Assembly: GCA_965248805.1 (NCBI GenBank)
Contig: CBDFKJ010000008.1
Location: 248,001 to 312,000 of the forward strand
Direction: 5' to 3'
Origin: CBDFKJ01 sp965248805
GTDB lineage: Bacteria > Pseudomonadota > Alphaproteobacteria > UBA6615
DNA length: 64,000 nucleotides
In this document: piece by piece, positions 27,301 to 35,506 of the stretch
Layout: every line of letters starts with the position of its first letter
Position numbering within the stretch: the first letter of the stretch is position 1
The notes under the pieces: generated by a model
Databases searched by the model: none
What the model was told of the DNA's origin: nothing
The model's input: the letters and a program-made list of their open reading frames with translations, nothing else
Made by a program: the position numbers and the translations under genes

Positions 27301-27672
27301 CCCTCGGTGATAGATATGGAAACGCGACCGGTCCGGCCGCCCGGGCTCGCGCTTTACCCACTGCCAGTACTGAGCTGTCCGGTCCGGCGGGGCGTATACA
27401 ATGATGTGTTCACGTACGCTCTTCGCAACAGCCTTCTCGATCTTCTGCCGGGTCGGGTAGTCCGGGAAGGCCTCTTCCGACTCAGCGACGTATCGATATG
27501 CGACCATGCCGCGCTTGTGAGCAATGGCCTTGAGCGGGAACGTATGGCCTGCGACCACGGCCTCCGTGTCCGCACCGCCGTGATCCCAGCCGAGCTCCTC
27601 GATAAACAAGGACTGCAGATCGAAGCTCTCCAGGCAATCGCGCACCTTGTTTTTGTCGAGAGTCGTTGCCAT
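24313..27672 (-). CDS. Eco57I-like adenine-specific DNA methyltransferase (restriction-type)
   Basis: This 1119-residue protein has the N6-adenine methyltransferase core. Motif I is DPTCGSGAFLFAAL (about residues 516-530) and motif IV is IIVGNPPYIEIP (about 757-768). The first ~450 residues (KNKVRDCLESFDLQSLFIEE to YINQKQMGAYYTKEDI) form the helical Eco57I/PglX-like N-terminal part. The segment after about 800 is the likely target-recognition domain. ATG 27672 starts 3 bases after the helicase stop, with GGAG upstream, so the two are one operon. It probably methylates host DNA for self-recognition. The C-terminal part is AT-richer than the core. No PD-(D/E)XK nuclease motif stands out in it. 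The nuclease may be the PLD domain of the partner. Confidence 0.88.
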   Translation of the reverse strand: MATTLDKNKVRDCLESFDLQSLFIEELGWDHGGADTEAVVAGHTFPLKAIAHKRGMVAYRYVAESEEAFPDYPTRQKIEKAVAKSVREHIIVYAPPDRTAQYWQWVKREPGRPDRSRFHIYHRGQPGESLIQRLEHLVFTLDEEDDLTIVDVSGRVRAAFDVERVTKRFYDRFKKEHDAFLGFIEGIEGLADREWYASLMLNRMMFIYFIQKRGFLDGDPDYLRHRLEWMQREQGSDKFLRFYRLFLLRLFHEGLGQPEADRSPELAALLGRVPYLNGGLFDVHDLERENPGIHIPDEAFQRIFSFFDAYQWHLDDRPLHNDNEINPDVLGYIFEKYINQKQMGAYYTKEDITGYISRNTVIPFLFEQAMKECPIAFKPDGGVWRLLQDNPDRYFYDAIRHGITYDIHRKEELENTRDLPPEIVTGVTDVSQREGWNSPARAEYALPTETWREHIARRQCYDSICAKLARGKVVSISDLVTYNLDIEKFAQDVIAQSEGPELVRAFWKAINVVSILDPTCGSGAFLFAALNILEPLYVACLEAMRGFLDDLERSGRKHHSQTMNDFRKVLERVNAHASERYFILKSIVISNLYGVDIMAEAVEICKLRLFLKLVAQLDSYDHIEPLPDIDFNIRAGNTLVGFASLDEVKRALGADMVKQLALPEIEERAEIADRAFRLFRQMQTNHGMDASAFSNAKLGLRERLDGLREELDRYLARQYGVKPDENLAFERWRSNHQPFHWFVEFYGIMHGGGFDIIVGNPPYIEIPQSFSRAMLVDNFETALERWSRDEDVYVLVVERSEELLSEFGKFGMILPLSLTFSTKRPFNLLRNHLSKERGDWWWSSFDRIPSALFGNDVRTRCTVSILSRHQTLASWCGHTTQLHRWEAEARHHLFATLSYAGFSSNIEVGIPKVASEIQARTLRDLLATGRTLALDLTNPISYSRLASSAPDFPDRCVFVGGTAYNWFPAWREIPETVTSDGKPSLPARTIGFQFDDEETADIVFAFLCSSLGYWWWAIASDGFNLKKWLLLRFPLSTESFTQAARSEVSGFGEALRQELCRHYVYKENVGRIGNFYLPACSREIRDIDDVLSRNVAELSEEFFDDIREFNIRFSRSTSI

Positions 27673-27675
27673 TGC

Positions 27676-30600
27676 TCAACTCCCACCTGGCCCGATAAGG
27701 CCGAGCGAACAGATGATTCTCGGCTCCTGGCGCTCGTCTTCCTCATGAATGACGCAGAGGCGATCTTCGTCTCGCAGGGCGACGACCAACTCGGCGAGAG
27801 CTTCGTCGGAAACCCCACTTCGTAACTGACGATTCAGCGTATCGACAGCGGATTGGCGCAGCGGATGACGATAGATTTCATCAATTGCGCGTCGCAGCGG
27901 CTCGGTGTCGAACAGCGTATCCTTGACGTTCTCGGCATAGTTCTTGAGCCGCTCGTAGGTCCTGAATCTCGCGCCGGAGGGACGGCCGAGTTGTCCGCCG
28001 ACCTGCTGCTCTTCGTGCGTAATATGCTCCGCCGCCTTGCGCACCAAATCATGGTGAGTTTCGTGACGCGGCAAGGCAGGCGTATCCCGTAGACATTCAG
28101 CGGATCGCAGAATCTCGAATTGGCTTTCCGTCACGCTCTGGCCGTTCCGGTCCATCCAAGCCAGGGCGTCGTGTCCCTGCGCCGTCCTCATGTAGACCAG
28201 AGCCCCTTCGGGCCGCTCTGGTTTGGGCTCGTAGGCTTTCGATGAATAGACGACGGAGGGCATGTCCTCGATCGTCTTCTTGAGGGACGGATTTGCCGTT
28301 GTCGCATTTTTCCAGATCTGATAGGCGTACGATGACAAGTCGACGTCGGTCTCATCGTCTCCGTCCAGGATTCCGGCCTTCTCGTTGTAAAGATCCAGAA
28401 CCGTCTGCTTGTCCTCGTCCTCGAAGAACGCCTCGTCTGTTCCCACCACCTCCGCGTTTTCGTGGAGTCGCGTTCGTACACGCGCCCGAAGCCGGATAAG
28501 CCGCTCGATCCCTTCGGCGGGCAGAAAGGAATAGCAAAGGATGTCGTGCGCCATCTGGCCGATACGGTCAACGCGTCCCGCTCGCTGAATCAGCCGGATG
28601 ATGGCCCACGGCAGGTCGTAGTTGACGACAATGGCGCTGTCCTGAAGGTTTTGGCCCTCGCTCAATACATCGGTCGCGATCAACACCCGAAGTTCTTCCT
28701 CGGGCGTGATGCGGTCCTCTTTCTCGTTACTTCTCCGGCTGAAACGCCATGCCAGCCGTGTTGGGTCCGCCGAGTCCCCCGTGACGGCGGCCATGCTTGA
28801 AACTCCTCGGGATTTAAGCTGGCTCTCTAGATAACGCACCGTGTCGGCGAATTGCGTGAAGACCAGAACCTTTCGGTCGGGATGACTGCCGACGAGCACG
28901 TCCTGCAGTGCGCTGAGCTTCGCGTCTTTCGCGGGTTGCCAGTCGCCGAATCTCACCAGCAGGTCTCGGAGAGTCGCCGCGTCGGCCATTAGGTCCTTGC
29001 GAAGGTCCTCAACGAAGTGATGCGACTCTAGCCAGCGAAACCGCCGCCGGTATCGGCTGGCGTAAACTTCGTAAACCTCGGCCGCACGCTTCTGAAAATC
29101 TGCTTCGTCTCTTAAGGTTGCGCTGGCAGTCGGCGCATTGTTCTCCTCGTTCTCCTCGTTCTCCTCGTTCTCCTCGGTGTCGAAAATGTCACCGACAGCC
29201 TCTTCCGCATCCTCGTCGAATGAATGCGTGTCTAACAGACCTGCGTCTGTCGTTCCGATCGGGAGCGGTTTGTCGTTTTCGATTGCGTGGAGAAAGATGA
29301 AATTGCGCAGGATGTGTCGCTCGACAGACAAAAGGAACACATGACCGCTACTTTCGAGACGCTTGAATAGGTTAGTCCGGCAGAAGCCCATGAGGCGCTT
29401 GCCAGCGCGCGACAAGTCGTCCAAGACCCTCGCCTCGGCCGGCGTCGGCGGTGTGTGCGGTGCCGGTGCCACGTAATTGCCAAGACCGTAGCGCGGAAGT
29501 TCCAGGCCATTGATCGCGTCAACCACGTCGTCGGCGAAGAGACGGGCGTATTGTTCGTCGATATCGAACCTAATCGTCTTGGGGATGCGGACCGGAAAAT
29601 ATGATCGGGTGCCGTCCTCGAACGTCAGATATCTACGGCCATTCGTCGAATCTGTGGCGGCGTAGTTGTCCTGGATGAAGCTTCGAGTCCGGCGCACGAG
29701 ATAAAGGCGCATGAGCTCCCGCCAGTCGTCGGCGTGCTCAGATTTGTCGAACGCCGCTAGCGATCGAACCGGCGCCTGATGCCTTCGGATGAATTCGGTC
29801 TCGCCGATTTCGCGCAGCAAGCGTTCCGGCCGAATCCCGAGGTCGTCGTCCTCGGGAACAAACAGGCGAAGTTGGCTCGAAAGGTCCAGGTATGTCTTGT
29901 TGTAGGGCGTGGCTGATAGCAGGATGCACTTGCTGTCATTCTCGCGAATGTATTCCTGGATTGCGCGGTATCTCTTGCCCTCACGATTTCTCAGGTTGTG
30001 GCACTCGTCGATCAGCACCAGCCGATAGCGGCGCGTGTCGGGGAGCTCCCTGATCGCGCGGCTGACCGACAGGACGCGAGCTCGCATCCGATACTGTTCT
30101 CGATAGTCCTCCCACATCGGCACCAGGTTCTTCGGGCAAATGATGAGTGTTTCCAGGCCGTGATCGTCCTCGAACACACGAGCCAGGGCGGTGGCCATGA
30201 GCGTTTTGCCGAGCCCCACAACATCGCCGATCATGACGCCGCCACGCTTGTTAAGATGATGCGCCGCGATCTTTACGGCGGCCGTCTGGAAATCAAGGAG
30301 CTTGTTGCCAAAATCCCTGGGGATACGAAATTCGGTCAAACCGGCCCGTGCTTCTTGCGACAGGTGGTAGGCGATCTTGACATAAATATGGAATGGCGGA
30401 ATCGACTCTTCCCGTGCCCAACTCTCATCAATGATCTGAACGAGTTCATCTGAAATATCGACGCACCACCGGTCATCCCAGCGGTCTTCGAACCACTTCG
30501 CCAACTTTTGACAGGCATCGTGATCCAGCACGTCGACGTTTAGTTCACCCTGGTGAGAAAGACCGGATTGAGTAAGATTGCTGCTTCCCAAGTAGCCGAC

Positions 30601-31062
30601 CGATGGATTGATAGGGTCTGGCCGGAACAACAGGTAGAGCTTGGCGTGAAGCGGATGCCTGAGGAAGAGCTTAACGACGACCTTTTTTGCCTTGATTTGC
30701 TTCGCTAACCTCCGGAGGCCCGCCTCGTCCTCATTGGTAGGCGCGCCTATCGTCAGTTGCTCTCGAAATTCCTCCGCCAGCCTGATCTTCAGTCGCAATG
30801 CCGTTTGGTTGTCCAGTTGACCTTCATTTGCTGAGAGACTTCTCGCGATGCGTAGGTCTTCCTGGGGAAGCCGCTGCATACCAACGAGGAGACGGCAGCA
30901 GTGGCCGTCTCCACCCTCCCATTTCTCGACGTATTCATCGATTGATCTCCAGCCGCGCAGGTTGAAGTATCCCACGCAGAAGTCCGCACGGTCGGAAACC
31001 TCCATGGTTTCGGCTAGAGCCGGACGGAGATGTTGTTCGATGTTGTCAAAAATACGTGGCAT
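27676..31062 (-). CDS. PLD-nuclease / SNF2-type helicase fusion protein
   Basis: This protein of about 1128 residues starts at ATG 31062 (MPRIFDNIEQHLRPALAE). Longer starts are possible but overlap no homologous sequence. Domain 1 is a phospholipase D-like nuclease (HAKLYLLFRP near residue 137, then GSSNLTQSGL). Domain 2 is an SF2 SNF2-like helicase: Walker A VVGLGKTLMATALA (about 279), DECH box LIDECHNLRN (about 350), motif III LLSATPYN (about 385) and motif VI QRAGRVDRIGQ (about 825). It probably translocates on DNA and cuts foreign DNA, with the methyltransferase marking self. An Asn/Glu repeat lies near residue 630. Confidence 0.88.
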   Translation of the reverse strand: MPRIFDNIEQHLRPALAETMEVSDRADFCVGYFNLRGWRSIDEYVEKWEGGDGHCCRLLVGMQRLPQEDLRIARSLSANEGQLDNQTALRLKIRLAEEFREQLTIGAPTNEDEAGLRRLAKQIKAKKVVVKLFLRHPLHAKLYLLFRPDPINPSVGYLGSSNLTQSGLSHQGELNVDVLDHDACQKLAKWFEDRWDDRWCVDISDELVQIIDESWAREESIPPFHIYVKIAYHLSQEARAGLTEFRIPRDFGNKLLDFQTAAVKIAAHHLNKRGGVMIGDVVGLGKTLMATALARVFEDDHGLETLIICPKNLVPMWEDYREQYRMRARVLSVSRAIRELPDTRRYRLVLIDECHNLRNREGKRYRAIQEYIRENDSKCILLSATPYNKTYLDLSSQLRLFVPEDDDLGIRPERLLREIGETEFIRRHQAPVRSLAAFDKSEHADDWRELMRLYLVRRTRSFIQDNYAATDSTNGRRYLTFEDGTRSYFPVRIPKTIRFDIDEQYARLFADDVVDAINGLELPRYGLGNYVAPAPHTPPTPAEARVLDDLSRAGKRLMGFCRTNLFKRLESSGHVFLLSVERHILRNFIFLHAIENDKPLPIGTTDAGLLDTHSFDEDAEEAVGDIFDTEENEENEENEENNAPTASATLRDEADFQKRAAEVYEVYASRYRRRFRWLESHHFVEDLRKDLMADAATLRDLLVRFGDWQPAKDAKLSALQDVLVGSHPDRKVLVFTQFADTVRYLESQLKSRGVSSMAAVTGDSADPTRLAWRFSRRSNEKEDRITPEEELRVLIATDVLSEGQNLQDSAIVVNYDLPWAIIRLIQRAGRVDRIGQMAHDILCYSFLPAEGIERLIRLRARVRTRLHENAEVVGTDEAFFEDEDKQTVLDLYNEKAGILDGDDETDVDLSSYAYQIWKNATTANPSLKKTIEDMPSVVYSSKAYEPKPERPEGALVYMRTAQGHDALAWMDRNGQSVTESQFEILRSAECLRDTPALPRHETHHDLVRKAAEHITHEEQQVGGQLGRPSGARFRTYERLKNYAENVKDTLFDTEPLRRAIDEIYRHPLRQSAVDTLNRQLRSGVSDEALAELVVALRDEDRLCVIHEEDERQEPRIICSLGLIGPGGS
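29143..29178 (-). repeat. In-frame 9-bp tandem repeat inside the helicase gene
   Basis: The unit GTTCTCCTC (+ strand) is repeated four times in a row, encoding EEN repeats (EENEENEENEEN) near residue 630 of the helicase. As the unit is 9 bp, a change in copy number keeps the frame and would only alter the length of an acidic linker. The rest of the gene has no such repeat, so slippage-prone variation at this linker is likely. Confidence 0.8.
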
Positions 31063-31129
31063 CAGACGGTCTTTCTTCTCCCCTGGCGAATGTGGCTGCT
31101 GGTTGCCCAGCGTCGGCGATTGCGACCTG

Positions 31130-31339
31130 CTACTTCCTTTGGCGATCGATATCCTTCCCAATTCCATCTTGCGTGCGGCGGGTGATCCATTCTTCGATTT
31201 CGGCCTTTCTGAATCGCCACGAACCCCCAACCTTGAACGCAGGAATACCTCCCTTGGCGACCAACCGATAAATCGTACGCTCCTTGACCTTCAGGTATTC
31301 GGCCACCTCGCGCACGGTCATGACGTCGGTGTCGGCCAT
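31130..31339 (-). CDS. Excisionase-family helix-turn-helix protein (HTH_17)
   Basis: This 69-residue protein reads MADTDVMTVREVAEYLKVKE, then RTIYRLVAKGGIPAFKVGG and SWRFRKAEIEEWITRR. This is the MerR/excisionase-type winged HTH seen in AlpA and HTH_17 proteins. It lies 67 bases upstream of the PLD-helicase gene on the same strand and probably controls the operon or its host element. A transcriptional role is more likely than recombination, since no intact integrase is next to it. Confidence 0.8.
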   Translation of the reverse strand: MADTDVMTVREVAEYLKVKERTIYRLVAKGGIPAFKVGGSWRFRKAEIEEWITRRTQDGIGKDIDRQRK

Positions 31340-31453
31340 CAGCCGTCTTGCCTCTCAACTGAGCCCGCTAAACTCAAGAAAGGGAAAATAATACAAAATT
31401 GACAAGCTGACGAGAGCTTATCTCGGCAGTCGTTGCTGTCAGCCCCAGGCGGG

Positions 31454-31609
31454 TCAGCTTGCGGATCGTTGGAGGGTAATGATCTTGCCGGTTCGCTCGT
31501 CTATGGAGGCAGCGAGATGGGACGAAACCGTGTTAGCAGCGGCTTTGGCGGGATCGGCCGCGAGATGGGCGTAGCGGGCGGTGGTCTGGACCTGTGAGTG
31601 GCCGAGTAC
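31454..31609 (-). pseudogene. Tyrosine-type integrase, C-terminal scrap
   Basis: Reading on the minus strand, VLGHSQVQTTARYAHLAAD and a tail ending TLQRSAS match the C-terminal end of tyrosine recombinases. The His of LGH and the catalytic Tyr of TTARYAH are present. A stop (TAG) lies immediately before the fragment, so all upstream catalytic residues are gone. It sits 150 bases from the tRNA-fMet fragment, the usual place for the integrase of an element inserted at that tRNA. Confidence 0.85.
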
Positions 31610-31726
31610 CTAGCTAGCTGATCGGAAAACCGCGCGCACGACCTCCCGGACACGCGCACGATTTCGCTCCCTCATGGGTCCACAGTGGGTCCACACGCCA
31701 AATGGCCCTCGATCATCGGAAAAGCA

Positions 31727-31759
31727 AAAGCCCGCTAAGTATTTGACTTAGCGGGCTTT
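31727..31759. terminator. Perfect 13-bp hairpin beside the tRNA fragment
   Basis: The arms AAAGCCCGCTAAG and CTTAGCGGGCTTT form a perfect 13-bp stem around a 7-base loop (tatttga). Flanking A/T allows intrinsic termination on either strand. It lies just downstream of the tRNA-fMet 3' end when read on the minus strand, as expected for a tRNA-gene terminator. Confidence 0.75.
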
Positions 31760-31762
31760 ATT

Positions 31763-31807
31763 TGGTTGCGGGGGTAGGATTTGAACCTACGACCTTCAGG
31801 TTATGAG
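31763..31807 (-). tRNA. tRNA-fMet 3' half (45 nt), attachment-site scar
   Basis: Read on the minus strand the segment starts CTCATAACCTGAAGG and ends in CCCCCGCAACCA. It has the CAU anticodon loop, a T-arm (GTAGGTTCAAATCCTAC) and the encoded CCA of an alphaproteobacterial initiator tRNA. The 5' half (acceptor and D-arm) is missing, and the flanking sequence on the high-coordinate side is unrelated. A 3' tRNA half beside an integrase remnant is the classical product of integration at a tRNA gene. Confidence 0.85.
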
Positions 31808-31983
31808 GTTGTCCTGGATGCGCCGGGGACCGCACCGTAAGAAGGTTAAGGAGACAATTGGGTTGGGAGGTCGTTGCCGCGCATGCAACGAAGCGCTTCG
31901 ATGATTAAGATGGGGCATGCAGATCGGGACTCGCAATGGTGTAAACGATTGCGCGATGACGAAGGAGAACGGAGAGCCGGCGG

Positions 31984-32361
31984 ATGACGGACCGCAATTG
32001 GCATCGCAAGTGGATGGAGCAATGTGAGGCCGCCGAGACCATCAAGCTGCGGTACGGTCTCAAGGCGGCCTTTGATTACGTGATCGCCGAGAAGCTGCTG
32101 CACTTCGCTGAAGCGGCCGCCCGGCACCCTGAATTCGCCCGCGAACTGCCCCGGTTTGTATCCCGGGTGCGGCAGATATTCACGGCGCAAGAGCTACTGG
32201 CACACCTCGCGCGCATCGAACGCGAACGCCATGACAATGAGCTGGCCGCCATTGAGGACGACGACCTGGATTTCGAAACCCCGGCCGCCACCGCGGAGCG
32301 GGCACGGCAATTCGATACGATCAAGGAATTGTTGACCGCCACCGCGCTCGGCACGTCGTGA
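31984..32361 (+). CDS. Hypothetical protein coupled to RecD2-like helicase
   Basis: This 125-residue protein starts at ATG 31984 (MTDRNWHRKWMEQCEAAE). It is mostly helical and charged (FAEAAARHPEFARELPRF, LAHLARIERERHDNELAAIE), with an acidic patch (EDDDLDFETP). Its stop overlaps the GTG start of the helicase by 4 bases, so the pair is translationally coupled. I recognise no family. A regulatory or loading partner of the helicase is the simplest reading. Confidence 0.6.
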   Translation: MTDRNWHRKWMEQCEAAETIKLRYGLKAAFDYVIAEKLLHFAEAAARHPEFARELPRFVSRVRQIFTAQELLAHLARIERERHDNELAAIEDDDLDFETPAATAERARQFDTIKELLTATALGTS

Positions 32362-34580
32362 CCGGCGTAGTCAAGCCGCAATCGGAATCGTCAACCCAGG
32401 AGGTTCTGGCAGGCCTCGTCGAGCGTGTGACGTTCCACAATGCCGATAACGGGTTCTGCGTTCTGAGGACAAAGGCCCGAGGCCATCGCGATCTCGTGAC
32501 GGTCGTCGGCCATGCCGCCATGGTGTCGGCCGGAGAGTGGATTACGGCATCGGGAGAATGGATCAACGACCGCACCCATGGTCAGCAATTCAAGGCGCGC
32601 TTCATGCGCACCTCGGAGCCGTCTTCGATCGAGGGCATCGAGAAATACCTCGGCTCCGGCATGATCCGCGGCATCGGCCCGGTCTACGCCGGGAAGATGG
32701 TCAGGGCGTTCGGCGAGAAGGTATTCGATATCATCGAGGCGGAGCCGGAACGGCTGCGCGAGGTGACCGGCATCGGCCGGGTGCGCGCCAAACGCATTAC
32801 CGACGCCTGGGCGGAACAGAAGATCATCCGCGAGATCATGGTTTTCCTGCACAGCCATGGCGTCGGCACGGCGCGCGCGGTGCGGATCTACAAGACCTAC
32901 GGCTTGGATGCCGTTCAGGTCATGACCGAGAACCCATATCGCCTCGCACGGGATATTCGCGGCATCGGATTCAAGACCGCCGACGCGATCGCCATGAAGC
33001 TCGGTATCGAGAAGACGGCCATGATCCGGGTGCGCGCGGGCATTACCTATGCGCTCACCGAGGCGATGGACGACGGTCATTGCGGCCTGCCGTCGGAGGA
33101 GCTTGCGCCGCTCGCCGTCGAATTGCTGGAAGTCCCAAACGCGTTGGTTCAGACCGCTCTGGACCTCGAACTGGCCGAGGGAACGGTCGTCGCGGACACG
33201 GTCGCCGGAACTCCCTGTATATTCCTTGGCGGCCTGTACCGGGCCGAACGGGCGATCGGCGAACGGTTTCTGAAGATCGCGGGCGGTAAGCTGCCCTGGC
33301 CGGATATCGATGCCGGCAAGGCGCTGCCCTGGGTCGAGGGGAAGACCGGCCTGTCGCTTGCGGCGAGCCAGGCCGATGCGGTTCGCCTGGCCCTGACTTC
33401 CAAGGCCATGGTCATCACCGGCGGGCCGGGCGTGGGCAAGACGACCATCGTCAACGCCATCCTGCGCATCCTGGCCGCCAAGGGCGTAACCCTGCTGCTC
33501 TGCGCGCCGACCGGCCGCGCCGCCAAGCGGATGACAGAGGCGACCGGGTTCGAAGCCATGACGATCCACCGGCTGCTCGAAGTCGATCCCAGGGGCGGCG
33601 GGTTCAAGCGCGATGCCGACAACCCTCTCGATTGCGGCCTGCTGGTCGTCGATGAGACCTCGATGGTGGATGTCATGCTGATGCAGGCGCTGCTGAAAGC
33701 GGTCCCCGACACGGCTGGGCTGCTGATCGTGGGCGACATCGACCAGTTGCCCTCGGTCGGTCCGGGCCAGGTTCTGGCCGACATCATCGCCTCCGGCGCG
33801 GTCCCGGTCGTACGGCTGACCGAGGTATTCCGTCAGGCGGCGCGAAGCCGGATCGTCACCAGCGCGCACGGGATCAACCGCGGCGCCATTCCCGATCTTT
33901 CCAAGCCCGAGGGTGACAGCGACTTCTACTTCGTACAGGCGGACGATCCGGAAACCGCGGTGCCGATGATCATCGAGTTGGTGAAGACGCGCATCCCGAA
34001 GCGCTTCGGGCTCGATCCGGTGCGCGACATCCAGGTGCTGTGCCCGATGAACCGCGGCGGTGCCGGCGCCCGCTCGCTCAACATCGAACTGCAGGCCGCC
34101 CTCAATCCGGCCGGCGAGCGCAAGGTCGAACGCTTCGGCTGGACCTTCGCGCCCGGCGACAAGGTGATGCAGATCGAAAACGATTACGACAAGGAAATCT
34201 ATAACGGCGACATCGGCTATGTCGACGATGTCGATCCCGATGAAGGCGAGCTGACTGCGCGTTTCGACGGGCGCGCCGTCGCCTATGACTTCGGCGAGCT
34301 TGACACGCTGGTTCCGGCATACGCCGCGACGATTCACAAAAGCCAGGGCTCGGAGTATCCCGCCGTCGTTATCCCCCTCCTGACGCAACACTACGTGATG
34401 CTCCAGCGGAACCTGCTCTACACCGGCGTGACGCGCGGCAAACGGCTGGTCGTGCTGGTCGGACAGAAGAAGGCGGTGGCGGTCGCCGTGCGCAACGTCT
34501 CGGGGCGGCGGCGTTGGACGAAGCTCGACGAGTGGCTGGGCGGCGAGCGCACCGGAAACCAATCAAGCGCTTCTCGATGA
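32358..34580 (+). CDS. recD2: RecD2-like SF1B DNA helicase
   Basis: This 740-residue helicase has the RecD2 architecture without RecBC. The N-terminal region (LAGLVERVTFHNADNGFCVL) and helix-hairpin-helix repeats (YLGSGMIRGIGPVYAGKMV, LREVTGIGRVRAKRITDAW) come first. Walker A is ITGGPGVGKTTIVNAI (about residues 353-368), Walker B is LLVVDETSMVDVML, and the C-terminal UvrD-like motif is YAATIHKSQGSEYPAVV. It unwinds DNA 5' to 3'. The start is GTG 32358, coupled to the upstream small gene. Such stand-alone RecD2 genes are common in alphaproteobacteria and on islands. Confidence 0.92.
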   Translation: MTGVVKPQSESSTQEVLAGLVERVTFHNADNGFCVLRTKARGHRDLVTVVGHAAMVSAGEWITASGEWINDRTHGQQFKARFMRTSEPSSIEGIEKYLGSGMIRGIGPVYAGKMVRAFGEKVFDIIEAEPERLREVTGIGRVRAKRITDAWAEQKIIREIMVFLHSHGVGTARAVRIYKTYGLDAVQVMTENPYRLARDIRGIGFKTADAIAMKLGIEKTAMIRVRAGITYALTEAMDDGHCGLPSEELAPLAVELLEVPNALVQTALDLELAEGTVVADTVAGTPCIFLGGLYRAERAIGERFLKIAGGKLPWPDIDAGKALPWVEGKTGLSLAASQADAVRLALTSKAMVITGGPGVGKTTIVNAILRILAAKGVTLLLCAPTGRAAKRMTEATGFEAMTIHRLLEVDPRGGGFKRDADNPLDCGLLVVDETSMVDVMLMQALLKAVPDTAGLLIVGDIDQLPSVGPGQVLADIIASGAVPVVRLTEVFRQAARSRIVTSAHGINRGAIPDLSKPEGDSDFYFVQADDPETAVPMIIELVKTRIPKRFGLDPVRDIQVLCPMNRGGAGARSLNIELQAALNPAGERKVERFGWTFAPGDKVMQIENDYDKEIYNGDIGYVDDVDPDEGELTARFDGRAVAYDFGELDTLVPAYAATIHKSQGSEYPAVVIPLLTQHYVMLQRNLLYTGVTRGKRLVVLVGQKKAVAVAVRNVSGRRRWTKLDEWLGGERTGNQSSASR

Positions 34581-34858
34581 CGGGCGGAAGGCCGGAAAAC
34601 ACCATGGAGGAGCCGCGCCTGTCGTTGTCGGCATCGAAATCGCCAGCATCCATCCTCGAATCGCCGGCTTCAACGACGATTCAGCAATCGCCGAAGCGCG
34701 ACCCTTGCTGCACGATCCCGTCTCGCATCTGACAGAGTTCCCATGGTCCTGCAAAGGCGGGACGGAACAAGTCAGTGGATCGTCGGCTACTGAAATACGG
34801 TCGATACGCCCACCAGTGGCCGGTATTATTCCGGCGACGTTCGGCGCGGGATTGAAGT

Positions 34859-35329
34859 ATGCATTTATTTTCCAAGCTCTCGGTCGTCTGCAGCCAATGC
34901 GGGCACACCGCGGAGTTGGACGGTTCGTTCGTAGAGGATGCGTTGGGTAGGGAGCCGACACTAAGCGCGGTCTCGGAGCTGTTCGGGCTGCTCAAATGCA
35001 GCAGGTGCGGGGAGCGTAAAGTACGCCTGTTCGACGAACGGCAGCAGCTTCTGATCGACCATGCAGATATCACGCCTTACGAGAGTTGCGGCAGACCGAT
35101 TCCGCAACCTCGCCTCGCCGCTATGCCCGAGAGCCGGATTTGCATTGACTGCGCGACTGAGATGTCAACACCGGCGTGCGCGCCCCCTCATCCGTCGCCT
35201 CCGCCGGAAAAGCGGACATGCCCAAGATGTGGAAGCCCGACCGTCGTCCGGGAGACAAGGGAGGACAAGACGTTCTTCATCGGATGCACCTCCTACCCCA
35301 AGTGCAGGTGGACAAGCGCTCTCGCCTAA
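34859..35329 (+). CDS. Multi-zinc-ribbon protein (DksA-like plus topoisomerase-type zinc finger)
   Basis: This 156-residue protein carries three Cys clusters. The first is an N-terminal zinc ribbon (VVCSQCG ... LKCSRCGERKVRLF). The second is a DksA/TraR-type finger (YESCGRPIPQPRLAAMPESR, then ICIDCATE). The third is a C-terminal topoisomerase-I type finger (CPRCGSPTVVRETREDK, then FIGCTSYPKCRW). ATG 34859 opens the frame and there is no close ribosome binding site. It may bind single-stranded DNA or RNA polymerase. It lies downstream of the RecD2-like gene on the same strand and has not obviously been broken. Confidence 0.7.
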   Translation: MHLFSKLSVVCSQCGHTAELDGSFVEDALGREPTLSAVSELFGLLKCSRCGERKVRLFDERQQLLIDHADITPYESCGRPIPQPRLAAMPESRICIDCATEMSTPACAPPHPSPPPEKRTCPRCGSPTVVRETREDKTFFIGCTSYPKCRWTSALA

Positions 35330-35506
35330 GCAGCCCACTTCGGCCGAGAACGCTCAGGTAACCGTGGTGCAAGCAGGCACATCTCAATACAGTGCTCGGC
35401 CACGGCTTCGGGGTGATCGGCGGCCGGGATGTGCGCCCCGGGCGGCGTGAGCAGCGCGGCGCGCGACCAACGCAGCTTGGCGTCCGGAGCGTGAACGCGT
35501 GTCCCG

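Noticed and set aside
24313..31339. Naming the cassette DISARM or BREX
   Set aside because: The DrmA, DrmB, BrxC and PglZ partners are absent in the window, so the names do not apply on this evidence.
31340..31430. Promoter for the HTH-helicase-methyltransferase operon (TTGTCA and TATTAT boxes)
   Set aside because: The two boxes are only six bases apart, which does not fit a sigma-70 promoter. The AT-rich stretch probably holds the promoter, but I cannot place it.
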